A stretch of 64,000 nt of DNA from Muscardinus avellanarius. Its lineage: Eukaryota; Chordata; Mammalia; Rodentia; Gliridae. The notes below the pieces were generated by a model, which was not told where the DNA came from, did no database searches, and saw only the letters and a program-made list of their open reading frames with translations. This document shows positions 43,470 to 54,954 of the stretch, piece after piece; position 1 is the stretch's first letter; every line of letters begins with the position of its first letter. The DNA lies in contig OY726573.1 in assembly GCA_963383645.1 (NCBI GenBank), forward strand, positions 20,089,158 to 20,153,157, given 5' to 3'. The translations under genes and the position numbers were made by a program.

Positions 43470-44705
43470 AATATCATCAAAATGGCCATTCTGCCAAAAC
43501 TGATCTATAGGTTCAATGCAATTCCCATTAAAATACCAGTGGCATTCTTCAGAGACCTAGAAAAATCAATCATGAACTTCATATGGAGAAAGAAAAAAAC
43601 CCCAAAGTTCAGGAAATTAAAGCAAGAATAAACAAGTGGGATAACATCAAACTAAAAAGTTTCTTCTCATCAAAGGAAACTATCAATAACCTTAAGAGGA
43701 AGCCCACAGAATGGGAAAGGATCTTTACCAGCCACCATTCTGATAGGGGGCTAATATCCAGAGTATACAAAGAGCTCAAAAGACTCTACACTGGCAAAAC
43801 AAACAACCCAATCAAGAAATGGGCAAATGAACTAAATAGACACTTCACAAAAGAAGAGATACAAAGGGCTAATAGATACATGAAAAGATGTTCTTCATCA
43901 CTGGCCATCAGGGAGATGCAAATCAAAACTACACTGAGATTCCATCTAACCCCAGTCAGAGTAGCAAGCATAAAGAAATCAAACAACAACAAATGCTGGC
44001 GAGGATGTGGGGAAAGAGGAACTCTTTTACACTGTTGGTGGGAATGCAAACTCGTTCAGCCACTATGGAGTTCTGTGTGGAGATTCCTAAGAAAGGTGGG
44101 AATAGATCCACCATATGATCCAGCTATACCACTCCTGGGTATCTTTCCAAAGGGGATGAATTCAGAGAAATATAGCAACATATGCATACCTATGTTCATA
44201 GCAGCACAATATGTAATAGCCAAAATATGGAACCAACCCAGATCACCATCAACAGATGAATGGATAGCAAAACTGTGGGAAATACACACAATGGAATTCT
44301 ATTCAGCCATAAAGAAGAACAAAATTATGTCATTTGCAAGGAGATGGAAAACCCTGGAGAACATTATGTTAAGTGAGATCAGCCAAGCACAAAAGAAGAA
44401 GATACATATGTTTCCTCTAATATGCCCAAACTAGGAAACACAAAGAATACCAGTGGGACTCCAGTTATTGAAGGGGAAATACTAGCTAAGTTTGGATGGT
44501 AAGATAGGAGAGGAGGATGGTCGGTCTTGATTAACGAGGGTCTACACCTGAACATGTGTAAAATTATGAATAAGTCATGGTTAACCTGGACAGCCATTGG
44601 TGGGAGGGGGGAAAGGAAAACAGGTGCGGGGGGGAGGGCATCAAATATAGTGTAAATGTATACTATTTACGTTCAATAAAAAAAATTGTTTAAATTTAAA
44701 AAAAA
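43470..44705 (+). mobile_element. L1 ORF2 3' fragment with 3' UTR and poly(A)
   Basis: The open frame 43583-44434 (283 codons) reads the ORF2p C-terminus: [20 protein letters not shown], the Cys-rich motif [18 protein letters not shown], then [19 protein letters not shown]. An internal deletion near 43600 joins the reverse-transcriptase end to the later part. The 3' UTR ends at about 44705 in AATAAA and an A run. It is 5' truncated and cannot move on its own. Confidence 0.9.
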
Positions 44706-44717
44706 AAAAGAATCCAC

Positions 44718-45140
44718 AGCCGGGCGTGGTGGCGCACGCTTGTAATCCCCGTGCTTGGGAGGCGGAGACAGGAGGATCGTGCAGATTCGAAGCCAGCCAC
44801 ACTGGCATAAGAGACCCTGTTTCCAAATAAAAATATAAAAAAATAGATCTGGGAGTGTAGCCCTGAGGTAGAAGGGCTTCCAGGAACCCCAGTACCACCA
44901 AAAAAAAGAAAGAAAGAAAGAAAGAAAGAAACCATAGTCAGGTGTGGTTGTGCACACTTATAATCCCAGTACCTGGGAGCTTGAGACAGGAGGGTCAGGT
45001 TTGCAGCCAACCTCAGCTAGTGACGCCCTCCACAACTTAGGAGACCCTACTTAACAATAAAGAATTTTTTTAAAAAAAATAGGGTTGGATGTGGTTCAGA
45101 GGTAGAATACCCCTGGGTACAGTCCCCAGGGATGAAAAAA
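44718..45140 (+). repeat. young-type SINE, GAAA run, older SINE
   Basis: A young-type SINE at 44718-44902 sits directly in the L1 poly(A) tail. An AAGAAAGAAAG run follows at about 44903-44930, then an older SINE at 44938-45140. Confidence 0.85.
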
Positions 45141-45406
45141 ATATCATTGTATTTGGCCTCAGTTCCTAGCACACAATAGGTTCACCTTGCCAGCATCATC
45201 TGCTGTGGAAGGAGCTTCTCTCTTCCTATTGGCATATGTCTATCCAATACTAGAAAAATCTTGGGTTTTAAATAGCAATTGACCTTCCCCCCTAGAAATT
45301 TTAAAATGACTAATGTATTTGGCCCATGGGACTCGGGATCTGCTAACCAGCACTTTCCTTGGATATGGGGAAAGGCATGCTTTTTTCTCTTATGTCCTCC
45401 TTTCAG
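45141..45406. other. unique sequence before the ZZEF1 exon
   Basis: Intron-like, ending in a pyrimidine tract and the acceptor TTTCAG. Confidence 0.5.
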
Positions 45407-45536
45407 CCAGTGGAGTGAAGAAGATGAGCTCGCTGATGCCAAGCAGAATTCAGAGTGGATGGATGAGTGTCAGGATGGCATGTTTGAGGCCTGGTATGAA
45501 AAAATAGCCCAGGAAGATCCAGAGAAGCAGAGGAAA
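45407..45536 (+). CDS. ZZEF1: ZZEF1 exon before the ZZ fingers; splice donor lost
   Basis: Acceptor CCTTTCAG, then 130 nt encoding QWSEEDELADAKQNSEWMDE and a second part ending EDPEKQRK. The next ZZEF1 exon begins with the codons MHMFIARYCD at 53579. Phase shows the exon must end after AAA at 45536, but the following bases are TTAAGA where GTAAGA is expected, so the GT donor is gone. Read-through meets a stop at 45552-45554. Skipping a 130-nt exon would shift the frame. This is direct evidence that this ZZEF1 segment is damaged, unless the base is a sequencing error. Confidence 0.85.
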
Positions 45537-45770
45537 TTAAGATCTCCCAACTAGAATAATCTGAAGTGACTTGCTAGGAGTTTGGAGAGGAGGGTTTGCT
45601 TGGTGCCTGCTGACAGGCTACCTCCCGAAAGCTCTGGGGCGCTCAGGATGTGCGTGTCTGGTATTAACCTGTGGGCCTCTGCATCCTGCTGTGATCCATC
45701 AAAGCAGCTGCCTCCCGTAGAATGGAACTCACAGATGAGTGGCTCACAGGGTTCACGGATGGTGTTAGGT

Positions 45771-47279
45771 TGTCGCCGACTAATCTCAGTTGGGTCGTTA
45801 TTGTCAGCTCCCGGTCAAATCCTCAGAAAGATGGGACAAAAGGCAGGTGGAGTTCTGCAGAAACTTATCTGCAGCAATTCCTTCCCCTCTATGAATTCCC
45901 TAAGTTTTTAGGTACGGCGCTTGGGAAAGAATTTGAGGTGGACAAAGGCTTCTTGAGCCAATGACACTTTATTACAAAAACTCCAAGAAATTTATACCTT
46001 TCACCAGTAAAGTTAATAGTAAGAGAAAAGGGAGGTGGGTGTAATCATTGTGAAGTAATAATGAATGACATGTAAACAAAGGTAATAAAACTAGTCCTTC
46101 AGCTGGCTGTTGATCTTCGAGAGATTGACTCCTGACTCCTGATTCTTTTCCAAGGTCTTTGCAGATAAGCAGTCCCAGGGGCCACTTCCCAAAATAAACA
46201 AGCATGGCCAAGGCTTGGGGGTTTCTCTGGGAATCTTCTTTGGCTTTCTTGGAACTTTCCATCTTTTGGGCTCAGTTCATATAGCAAGTGTGGGGAGACG
46301 TGGTGATTCAGGTGGATGTGATAAAGTTTCTCCAGGTGTTGGCATTTTATCTCCTAAATCTGAAAGCTTAAGCAAACTCACAACACAGTTTTGCAGACAA
46401 AATACCACAAACAACACCACAAAGTTCTTGGTTTTAATTGTCAGATATATTTCCTTAACTGCTGAACACTCTTCTTTAGACAATAAGCCTATTAAAAGTC
46501 TAACCATCTTTAATAATCCATTTCTCTGTCACAAACCCTCTGCAACTTGCTTCTAACTTTTTAATTCCTTTCTCTCCCAGTTGGGACTTTCTTATGATAA
46601 GCTCTTCTTCATGCAAAAATGCTTTTCTTACTCTTACACGGTATTTCCTTTCCTTCATACATATATATTTAGAACGTCTGTCCTTTATTTTGTCATATTC
46701 ATTAACCATGCGGTCAGCCTCTCTGTCTTCAGGAATATTTACACTGGGCGTAAAAGTCACCAATCTTTCTCCTTGAGTCTATTGTATTTGGGCAACTAAG
46801 TTGTTTATCAACTAAATTGCTTTAAGGTCACACACAAGGTTTTTATCTTCTCTGTCTCTAGGCAGGATCTCAAGAGTAAACAAAGTTTCCTTAAACTGAA
46901 CTACCTTACCTGAGTTAATAGCTTAACCTAAGTTAGTGATAGTGAGGGTCAGAGACCCTTTGTAATTGCTGCAGCTGGAATGCTTATCACAGCATCTGAA
47001 TTCTGGCCAGTTTTTATTATTATTGAACAGAGCCAAGGACGTTTAGGCAAATTATTAGAGGTTTTATTTCCACAGACTCAGTTTCTATTTATAGTCCTAA
47101 TTTCACATCACTGGAGCAATTCGTGTAGAAAGTTAAAGGAAATATTAATAGTCATGAAGGGTAAAAGTGGGGGATATTTTGGCCAGAGACGATACCTCTT
47201 TCTCGGGGCGTTCTGTTGATTAACTATGTGGAGTGGGGGTCTCAACACATAGATGCCGAGGCAGCAGGATGCCTTGGCA
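45771..47279 (-). mobile_element. solo LTR, copy 2 (1,509 bp), inverted relative to copy 1
   Basis: On the minus strand it starts TGCCAAGGCATCC (47279) and ends GTCGGCGACA (45771). It is flanked by a 6-bp duplication, TTAGGT at 45765-45770 and 47280-47285 on the plus strand. It is highly similar to the LTR at 3315-4826 along its whole length. The last 60 nt before the end (45771-45835) differ most. It lies in the ZZEF1 intron, 235 bp after the exon at 45407. Confidence 0.87.
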
Positions 47280-47285
47280 TTAGGT

Positions 47286-47880
47286 GTCACTTTATGAACT
47301 TATAGTGAGAAACGGAGTTGCTGAAGGACCTTGACTCTCATATCCCCGGTGAGGGCAGCACCAGGGAAGCCACACTCAACCAGAAGGTTGCTGGAGAGCA
47401 CAGAGGCAGCCATTGACACACCAAGTCAGGCAACATGGAACTCATGAGTGACTCAGATGAGTAAAGGCAGCAGGCTTGGGCACCCTGCCTGTCCATTTCC
47501 ACATTAGGTGTTAAATATGTCCCTACCACATGTGCCTGGCACCCACTGTCTCAAAGTCATTTCTTTTCCACATGTCGAGTACCTACTATGTGCTGTCCAC
47601 TTTGCTTATACAGTACTTCTGTGGCGCTTTGATGGAGTATGCCAGTGGGGCCTTGGGACTCCTGTATGTTGTATCTGATTGGCAGCCATTCCATAGTTCT
47701 CAGGTAACCTGGATTATGTCCTCTAGTACTACATTTATCTACTACTGTATGGTTGCTTACTGATTTAGTTTTTATTTCCAGGCCCTAAAGATAAACTAGA
47801 ATGTAGCCTCCAAGTATTTTCCAGTAAAATAACTTGCTTGCTTAAGCAACAGTGCTCCCCAGAAAGTTTATCTTTTTCTC
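47286..47880. other. ZZEF1 intron, unique
   Basis: No recognised repeat or gene. Confidence 0.45.
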
Positions 47881-48695
47881 TTAATACTGGAGGTTGAACC
47901 CAGAGACATTCTACCTTTGAGCTACACATCTATTCTTATTTTGTCTTTTACTTTGAAACAGTGCCTCACTAAGTTGCTGAGGGATCTCCTTAAATTGCTG
48001 AGGCTGGCCTTGAACCTGCAAGTCTGCTGTCTCAGCCTCCCAAGTGCTGGAATTACAGGTGTACATCAAAATGCCTGACAACTTTTTCTTTCTAAGTATC
48101 GAAAAACAATACTCCTTGTTTAGTGTTTCCTTTTATCTATAAACATTACCATTGTTCAATCAAGTACCCAGGCCACACATTTGACTGTTGTTCCTGACTT
48201 TACTTGTTCTTTACTGATCCTGGCTAGTCACTTCTCTCTTTCGCGCGCTCTCTCTCTCTCTCTCTTTTTTTTATTTTTTTTATTTTTGGTGGTGCTAGAG
48301 ATTGAACCTAGGGGCATTCTACCTCCAAGCTACACCCAGCCCTGTTTATTCTTTATTTTGAGGAGGGCCTCACTAAGTAGCTGAGGCTGGCTGTGAACCC
48401 AGACCCTCCTGTCTCAGCCTCCCAAGTACTGGTATTACAAGCTTGTGCCATCACGCCTGGCTCACTTTTATCTTATCTTTAATAGCTTTCAGGCCAAGCA
48501 TGGAGGCGACTATACTTGGAGGCTGAAACAGGGGAATCACAGGTTCAAGACAGCCTTAGCAAGTAGTGAGAGTCTCATCAACTTAGTGAGACTCTGTTTC
48601 AGAGTAAAATAATATAGGGCTAGGGTGTAGCTTGGAGGTAGAAGGCCCCTGGGTTCAATTCCCAGCACCACCAAAAAAAAAAAAAAAAAAAACTC
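47880..48695. repeat. three SINEs
   Basis: Minus-strand units at about 47885-48085 and 48285-48465 (after a CT run), plus-strand unit at 48492-48692 with an A run. Confidence 0.8.
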
Positions 48696-48879
48696 TTAAT
48701 ACCTCTCGGGTCTGCCTGCCTCTCTGACTGTACTGCTCAGACCCAGCCCATATTACCTGTCATGGATCATGTGAACAGCTTATGTCATTGTCATTCCTCT
48801 GGACTCTCTCATCTTGCCCCTTCAATCCATTTTTCTGTTCAGCAACCAGAGGAACCTGGTACAATCTTACATTTGGTGC

Positions 48880-49850
48880 CGACCCGTGTCGAATTGGACC
48901 TTAATCCACTGAGCCCCAAGGACCCGCGGCCCCACAGAGCCCGGCCAGCACTGCTGGACCCTCCATCGGCCGATAAACCTGTACCGGACTTATGGGACCT
49001 GGCTTGGATCTGCGGACTTCTGCAAAAAGCTGAAGGAAGATACGCGGCGCTGCCTCCGCTGGGATGGGCCACCGCGCCCGCCCGCGGCACGCCGCGGCGT
49101 GAGCCGCTTCTGCTGGAATGGGCTGCACTGTGGCGGCCGGAGACGCGCCCCGCCCGGCTCGAGCCGCGTCCCTGCCAGAGCAGAGCCACCCGCCGCTTGT
49201 ATGGGCTGCACCACAGTGGGCCCGAGCTGTGCCCCGCCCGGCCCGAGCCTCTGCCATCCCGCCCCGGCCCCGAGCCGCTCGCGGCCTGGATGGGCTGTGC
49301 GGCCGGCCCGAGCCGCGCCCCGGCTGCGCCATAGTCCGAGCCGCGCGCAGCGTGAGCACGCCCGCGGCCCCGAGCCGCCAGCCGCCCGCCCGCGCGGCAT
49401 CCGCAGACCCCACTGGACTGTGCCACTTGGCGCGCCTTGGCTTTCTCTGCGCCTGGTGTTGCTTAGACCCGCCGCCGCTGCCTAAAGGCACCGCACCGCG
49501 CCCCGCCGCCTGGACAAGCCGCGCCAGACTGTGCTGCTTTGCGCCGCCACTCTGCCCCGACCCGCCAAGTCCAGCCTGTGCCGCACATGCCTTCTCTGTG
49601 CCTGGCGTGCTTAGACCCGCCCGCCCCTGCCTGCCACATGGCGCAGGCCCCTGCGCCCGCTCTCTGCTGAACTCCCGCGCTCCTGCACATACCTCCACCC
49701 AGTTCGCGCTCTGGCGCCTTTCACCCTCTGCCCGCCCACCCCCGCTGCCCGGGCCTGGCCATTCCGGTAAGCACCCACATGGGATCACTGGTGGGGGAAG
49801 CCGCAAGCTTTGGCCCACCATCTTTGGCCCACGTGTAATCAATGGTAATC
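48880..49850. other. very GC-rich provirus leader
   Basis: CCCGAGCCGC-type runs dominate. Long overlapping open frames on both strands (267 and 323 codons) are Arg/Ala/Pro-rich and result from the base composition. CpG-rich, so it would score as a CpG island. Confidence 0.55.
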
Positions 49851-50863
49851 CGCCATCTTTAACCCCTCCCACCTCATGGCCTCACTGGAGACCTCAAATC
49901 CCTCCCACTTTCCACTCCTAACCAATCCTAGGAGTCGGCGGCCATTTTTTAAAAAAAAATTTTCGCAGCCATCTTCAGGCCAGATCTCCACAGCAGCCTC
50001 TCTCAGCGGTAAGCTTCCTCTTAAGGAAGTAAGTGGGTTCTGCCTAACTCGGAGGATTCTGACTGACTGACTGACTGCTATTAAACCCGGTATACCGGTA
50101 TCCTCCAGTTCTCCGATCGTCCAGGACGATTGCGAGGTGTGTAAAAGAGAAAAGAGACGTCTTCTCTCTTGTACTGGTATTGGGAAGGGAGTTTAAAAAG
50201 TATTAATGTATCAATCCTGGGAAAGATGTCCAACCTTGAAACATATCTTCTTTACTAAGAAAGCCAGGGTTAGCCAACATGTCCTTGCATTCCTAAGAAC
50301 AATTTAACACAGTTTGGGGGCCTGTGTCTGGAGACAGAGATGCCTCCCTCTCAGGCCATAAATCTGGGCCTGTGTTTGGAGACAGAGATGTCTCCCCCTT
50401 TAGGCCATAAATTCGGCTGGAGAGATAACAGAAGCAGAGCCGGGGCTGGCGATAAGGTGTAACATGATCTCCAAAAATCAAAGGGACCTGCTAGACTTAG
50501 ACAGGATAAAAATTCAGTAAACTGGAGTTCGTTGGCATTTTTGTTCGAATTGCCCCCCTGTGCCTGCTCCGGCACAGGGCTGTAACTATCTCTATATTTC
50601 TATCTTTTTAATAAACTTCTTTAAATCTGCAGCAGCTGTCCAAGCGATGAATACTTATTCTTAGCTAAGGACAAGAATCCACGGTTTTTTTGTTTGTCTC
50701 TGTGTGTCTGGTGGTGGTGGGGGGGGATTATTTCACCTCACACACCTTTCCCCCCCCCCAACCTATCACCTGCAACATCTCTGGCACTCCTACTCTGTAC
50801 CGAACTAGGCAGGGCCCTGGGACGCTGGAGTTTCCTGCCTTTGTTCTCGCCCACTTACAACTC

Positions 50864-51830
50864 ATGGGGGGAAGTCAGCCATCTAAGATTGAGATTGATT
50901 CTCAATCCCCGCTGGGCCGTGTATTATCTAATCTGCAGGCTCTTGGATTCTCAGGGGAACTGTCCCCAGAGAGACTTGTTTCTCTTTGTACTAAGATCTG
51001 GCCGACATATGATCTACCCAATGATAATCGATGGCCTGCCATGGGCACGCTAGACCCTAGGACGCTGATGGCTCTCAGTAAATTTTGCATGTGGTCAACA
51101 AAATGGTGTGACCTCGAGTATGTATAGCCCTTCTGGCGGCTGCATTTTCTGTTTTCTCCCTCTACCGGCTCTAGTGCTGCCCAGGGCATGCTGGCTGGAG
51201 TATCCCATCAGCCACAGCCGCCATCTTGGACACCATGTGGCAACTCACAGGCGCCACCTGGTGGCCCTTCTGGGTCAAAGGCTTACAATTCTGCGGACCC
51301 ACAGCCGGGGTCTGACCCAGCTGGGTTACAAGCCCCATCTTCCTCTCTCCTGGCCCCACTTCGCGAAGTGGCTGGGGCAGAAGGGGTGGTCCGGGTCCAT
51401 GTCCCTTTTTCCCTTCCTGACCTCACTCAACTGGAAAAGAGACTGGGGTCCTTCTCTACCAATCCTTCTGGTTTTATCAAGGAATTCCAACATATTGTGC
51501 AGGCATATGACTTAACATGGCGGGATTTGCATGTCATTCTAACCTCTTCTCTAAATCCAGACGAACGTGATCGGATCCTGAAGGCAGCCAGAGAGAGGGC
51601 TGACCAGACTCATTTAACAGATCCAGGGCTTCCTATCGGTGCAGCTGCAGTTCCATCTGAGGAGCCCCACTGGAATTATAATGTAAAGGAGGAAGGGCAG
51701 CTTTCCGGGTGGCAAGCGCCACCCAGGAGAGGACGACAGTAAAGACAACCACCTCCAGGAGCCTGTTTCAGGTGTGGAGTATATGGCCATTGGAAAGGCG
51801 AGTGTCCTTTAAAAAGCGGTGGACCTCAGG
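50864..51830 (+). pseudogene. broken gag gene of the provirus
   Basis: The frame starts with Met-Gly, as in myristoylated matrix proteins, and stops at 51125-51127. It resumes in another frame from about 51188 through a Pro-rich segment and a capsid segment (51395-51620) and stops again at 51740. A CCHC zinc knuckle (C-X2-C-X4-H-X4-C, about 51770-51815) follows in that frame. Two stops and at least one shift make it non-coding. Confidence 0.75.
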
Positions 51831-52728
51831 TACCTCACTACAGGGGGTCTACCCTTCTGGACAAGGACCCGCCGCTGGCCCTATTTGGTATGACCAAAGA
51901 CTGACAGCTCCTGGAATCCCTCGTCCTCCTTCCTCCATCTTCCTTGCTGGCCCAGGGTAACTGCAGGTACAGGGTAAGCCAGTTTCCTCTTTGGTGGCCT
52001 GCTCGATCTTTCAGGCCTTAGTCTCCTTCTCAAATCTCGGTTCAGGGTGATGACGGCAGGGACAAATTCTCTTGCACGGTGTTGGGACCCACTAAACTTT
52101 GTTTCTCTCGACATAACTCTCTTTGATGTTTATATTTTAGCAGGTCCACTTGTTTACATACTATGGTGCTCTCCCTCCTCGGATGCCAAATTGCCTAAGT
52201 ATTAAACTTCTAAAATGGGTAACTGATGCTCCTAATGCAGTAACAGGTGTTTTACCAGACAAATCCATACTCACTCAATGCTGAAAAAGAGTGGTGTGGG
52301 GTCTGCTTCGGGAGTTGCTGCTATTAATAACTCTGGTCTAATGAAAAACTGCTAAAGGGGCGGTAGACGTTCTCCTCAGGAAAATGTTGCTATTTAAGTT
52401 AGTAGATCTAGTGACTGCCTTGCGTCTAAAAGGGCTTCTGCCCAGCCTGGGTTCCGCTCTCACAATTTTATTTTTCTTTAATAGCACCTTGCCTGTTAGT
52501 CTCCTCAAAGCAAACCAGTCACCGAGCTCTCCAGGGTAACCTCCAACTCTTGCTACAACCACAGCCACCTGCTCCCTTCCAGCGGCCCAGATTCCGACTT
52601 CTCCCGATCTGGGGCCCCTGACTGACGGCGCCCTGTCTCAGCTTGAAGCCGCTAGATGAGCAAAAACTCCGTCCTTTTGCACCCCTTAGTCAAAGCCCTT
52701 CTGCACCCCTTAGTCAAAGAGGTCGGAA

Positions 52729-53018
52729 TGTAAAGTGTGAGTCACCCCCCGGCCCTGCAGGGGGCAGGACCGGAAGCTAGGAGGTGGAGCTCTGTGATTC
52801 TGGGAGGGAACCAGGCCTCCCGGGTCCGGAAGAAGAGAGTGCAGAGTTCAGAGAGGAGCCCAAGAGGGAGGGACGCACGCTCTCCCCCGCCACCGGCCCC
52901 CGCGGCCACGCGGGGGCTGGAGGTCGATCTCCCACGAATAAAGATATCCGTAAGACCGATTATAGATCTCGGCGTGTCTCTATGCGACTGGGGACACACA
53001 CGCTCATACAATCTTACA
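52729..53018 (+). repeat. 3' LTR of the provirus (290 bp)
   Basis: Starts TGTAAAG and ends CTTACA, so the ends form a 5-bp inverted repeat (TGTAA/TTACA). AATAAA lies at about 52937. A purine-rich stretch (AAAGAGGTCGGAA) precedes it as a possible polypurine tract. Confidence 0.65.
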
Positions 53019-53089
53019 CTTACCTTTATCCCCACCCATCTAGTACTCATTTTCTACTCAGGTCTTAGGGGAGAATTAATCTCCCTCTG

Positions 53090-53275
53090 GAGCTGGGCGT
53101 GGTGGCTCATGCTTATAATCCCCGCGCTTGGGAGGCAGAGACAGAAGGATCATGCAGGTTCGAAGCCAGCCATGCTGGTTTGAGACCCTGTTTCCAAATA
53201 AAAAGTATTTAAAAATAGGTCTGGAAGTGTAGTCCGGAGGTAGAAGGGCTTCCAGGAAGCCCACTACCACCAAAA
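53090..53275 (+). repeat. young-type SINE
   Basis: Head CTGGGCGTGGTGGCTCATGC, middle GCTGGTTTGAGACCCTGTT, tail GTAGAAGGGCTTCCAGGAAG. Confidence 0.9.
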
Positions 53276-53578
53276 ACAAAAAACAACAAAAAAACAACCT
53301 TCCTGGTCCTTCTTTATACCTATTGGTAGCCAATCCTCTGTGTCCTCTCTGTATCCTCTGAGCCTCTTAAATTTGTCTTTCAATGCACTTATCACACTGT
53401 GTGGTTGTTTCCTTAAGGGAATTCCCAGCTAGACACTTAGATCACTCAGCTATAAATCCTAGCACTTAGTACAATGCCTGGGTCATCTTAAGTACCGAAT
53501 GAATGAATGAACGGATGAATGAATGAATACTGGCGACATTAGAAAGTGTTGGTTAATTGTATTCATTTCCTCTTATAG

Positions 53579-53717
53579 ATGCACATGTTTATTGCTCGCT
53601 ACTGTGATCTATTAAATGTGGACATCTCTTGTGATGGGTGTGTTGAGATCACCCCCTGGCATCGCTACCGGTGTCTGCAGTGCAACGACATGGATCTCTG
53701 CAAAACTTGCTTCCTAG
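53579..53717 (+). CDS. ZZEF1: ZZEF1 exon: first ZZ zinc finger
   Basis: A 139-nt exon with acceptor CTTATAG and donor G/GTAAAT. It encodes MHMFIARYCDLLNVDISCDG, then the ZZ finger: CDGC, PWHRYRCLQC and DMDLCKTC supply the zinc-binding cysteines. The last G joins the next exon (FLG/GVKPEG). The first ZZ finger of human ZZEF1 binds histone H3 tails and SUMO-like N-termini, as I recall. The sequence is intact and the phase is right. Confidence 0.93.
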
Positions 53718-53999
53718 GTAAATTTCATGAACTAAGCATGCCATATCCAAAAGTAATAATTGTTCCTATTTTCTTTGATCTTTTTGTGTTATAAAACTCA
53801 CTGTTTGACTCACTGGCAAATATGAGCCTTATCTCCCCAACTCAAATATCAGCTCTACTACTCTGACCTGATAGTCTCCCATCTTATGCAGGCCCTCGCT
53901 AAACAGAATATACATTGTGTTTTCTGGAAATTGTCCTTGCTTCTGAATCATGCCATATCAACACAGAACCAAATACATACACACAAACAAACTACAAAA

Positions 54000-54445
54000 A
54001 TTCTTTAGCCAGGCGAGGTATTGCATGCTTTAGTCCCAGCTTTTTTTTTTTTTTTTTTTTTTTTTTGCAGGTTTGGGGATGGAACCCAGGGGCATTTGAC
54101 CTTCAAGCTACACTCCCCTGCCCTATTTTGTATTCTTTATTTTTAAACCAGGTCTCACTGAGCTGCAGAGGGCCTCACTAAGTAGCTGAGGCTGTCCGCG
54201 AACTGCCATCCTCCGGCCTCAGTCTCCCGAATCCTGGGATTATAGCATGGGCCACCAGGCCCAGCTTTATTCCCAGCATTTGAGAGGCTGAGACAGGAGA
54301 ATTGTGGTTTGCAAGCAGCCTCAGCTACTTAGTGAGACCCTCTGCAACTTGAGACCTGGTTTCAAACTAAAGAATAAAAATTAGGGCTGGGGGTGTAGCT
54401 TGGAGATAGAATGCCCCTGGGTTCAATCCCCAGTACTGCCAAACA
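54000..54445. repeat. nested SINEs with T run
   Basis: A plus-strand SINE (head near 54008, resuming at 54268 and ending at 54440) is interrupted by a minus-strand SINE (54040-54265). Confidence 0.75.
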
Positions 54446-54940
54446 ACAACAACAAAAACCCTGTAATCCACTTGACTTGTAAGTGCTAAGGCAGAGGACC
54501 TCAGCAGCAGTGAACATCAGAGTGCTCCACGTGGCTATGGTCCAGCAGTAAGACGCGGACCCTGCCCTGGAAACACCTAATGTCTAGCAAGGAAAGTGGA
54601 TGTATCCACAGAATGTCTGCTGGGTTATAAATGAGTGAGTGGTGCAGATTACCTCTAGAAAAGTTTGAAAGTAACATCCGTGTTGCTATAGGCAAGTCTT
54701 GTTGAGAAAGTAGGGTTACAATTGGTCTTTGAAGAAAGAACTGGATGATATGAACGAAACAGTGGAGATAACAAGCCCAGGGACAGAGGAGCGAGCCCTC
54801 TGTATAGACACACGTGGGCCTCTGTCTGGCTGACTGATGGAGTAAAACAGGTGGGGCTTTGGTAGTGGAATCCTAAGATGTTAGGCTAAAGAATTAAAAT
54901 AGCCTCTAGATAGTGAGGAAGGATTATTGTTATGGTAGGT
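54446..54940. other. ZZEF1 intron, unique
   Basis: No recognised feature; short open frames only. Confidence 0.45.
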
Positions 54941-54954
54941 TTTGTTTCTCTTTC

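Larger units (their letters stand above)
48860..53018 (+). mobile_element. defective provirus, 5' LTR missing
   Basis: A 12-nt string TACAATCTTACA occurs at 48860-48871 and at the very end of the 3' LTR (53007-53018). At the left it is followed at once by TTTGGTGCCGACCCG, a primer-binding-site-like sequence, so 48860-48871 is the last remnant of a deleted 5' LTR. Next come a long GC-rich leader (48.9-49.8 kb), a leader segment with a polyadenylation-like AATAAACTTCTTT near 50610, broken gag (50864-51830), about 900 nt with no readable pol or env, and the 3' LTR. The capsid segment resembles gammaretroviral p30. The element cannot be functional. Confidence 0.7.
48740..53535 (+). mobile_element. 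L2 LINE 3' end split by the provirus
   Basis: 48770-48859 (CTTGCCCCTTCAATCCATTT) and 53019-53535 (GCACTTATCACACTGTGTGG, then ATGAATGAATGAATG) match the 3' end of the ancient L2 family. The provirus (48860-53018) and a young SINE (53090-53275) lie between the two parts. Confidence 0.65.

Noticed and set aside
3315..47279. Recombination between the two inverted 1.5 kb LTRs as the cause of the ZZEF1 split
   Set aside because: Each LTR keeps a matching 6-bp duplication on both sides, which exchange between them would have swapped. Flipping 4.8-45.8 kb also does not restore the exon order.
48740..48871. Sequence left of the primer-binding site as the 5' LTR
   Set aside because: It does not resemble the 3' LTR except for the last 12 bases and instead matches an L2 LINE end.
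48762..49921. Long open frames of 190-323 codons on both strands
   Set aside because: They result from the CG-rich provirus leader, where stop codons are rare. Low-complexity Arg/Ala/Pro with no motif.
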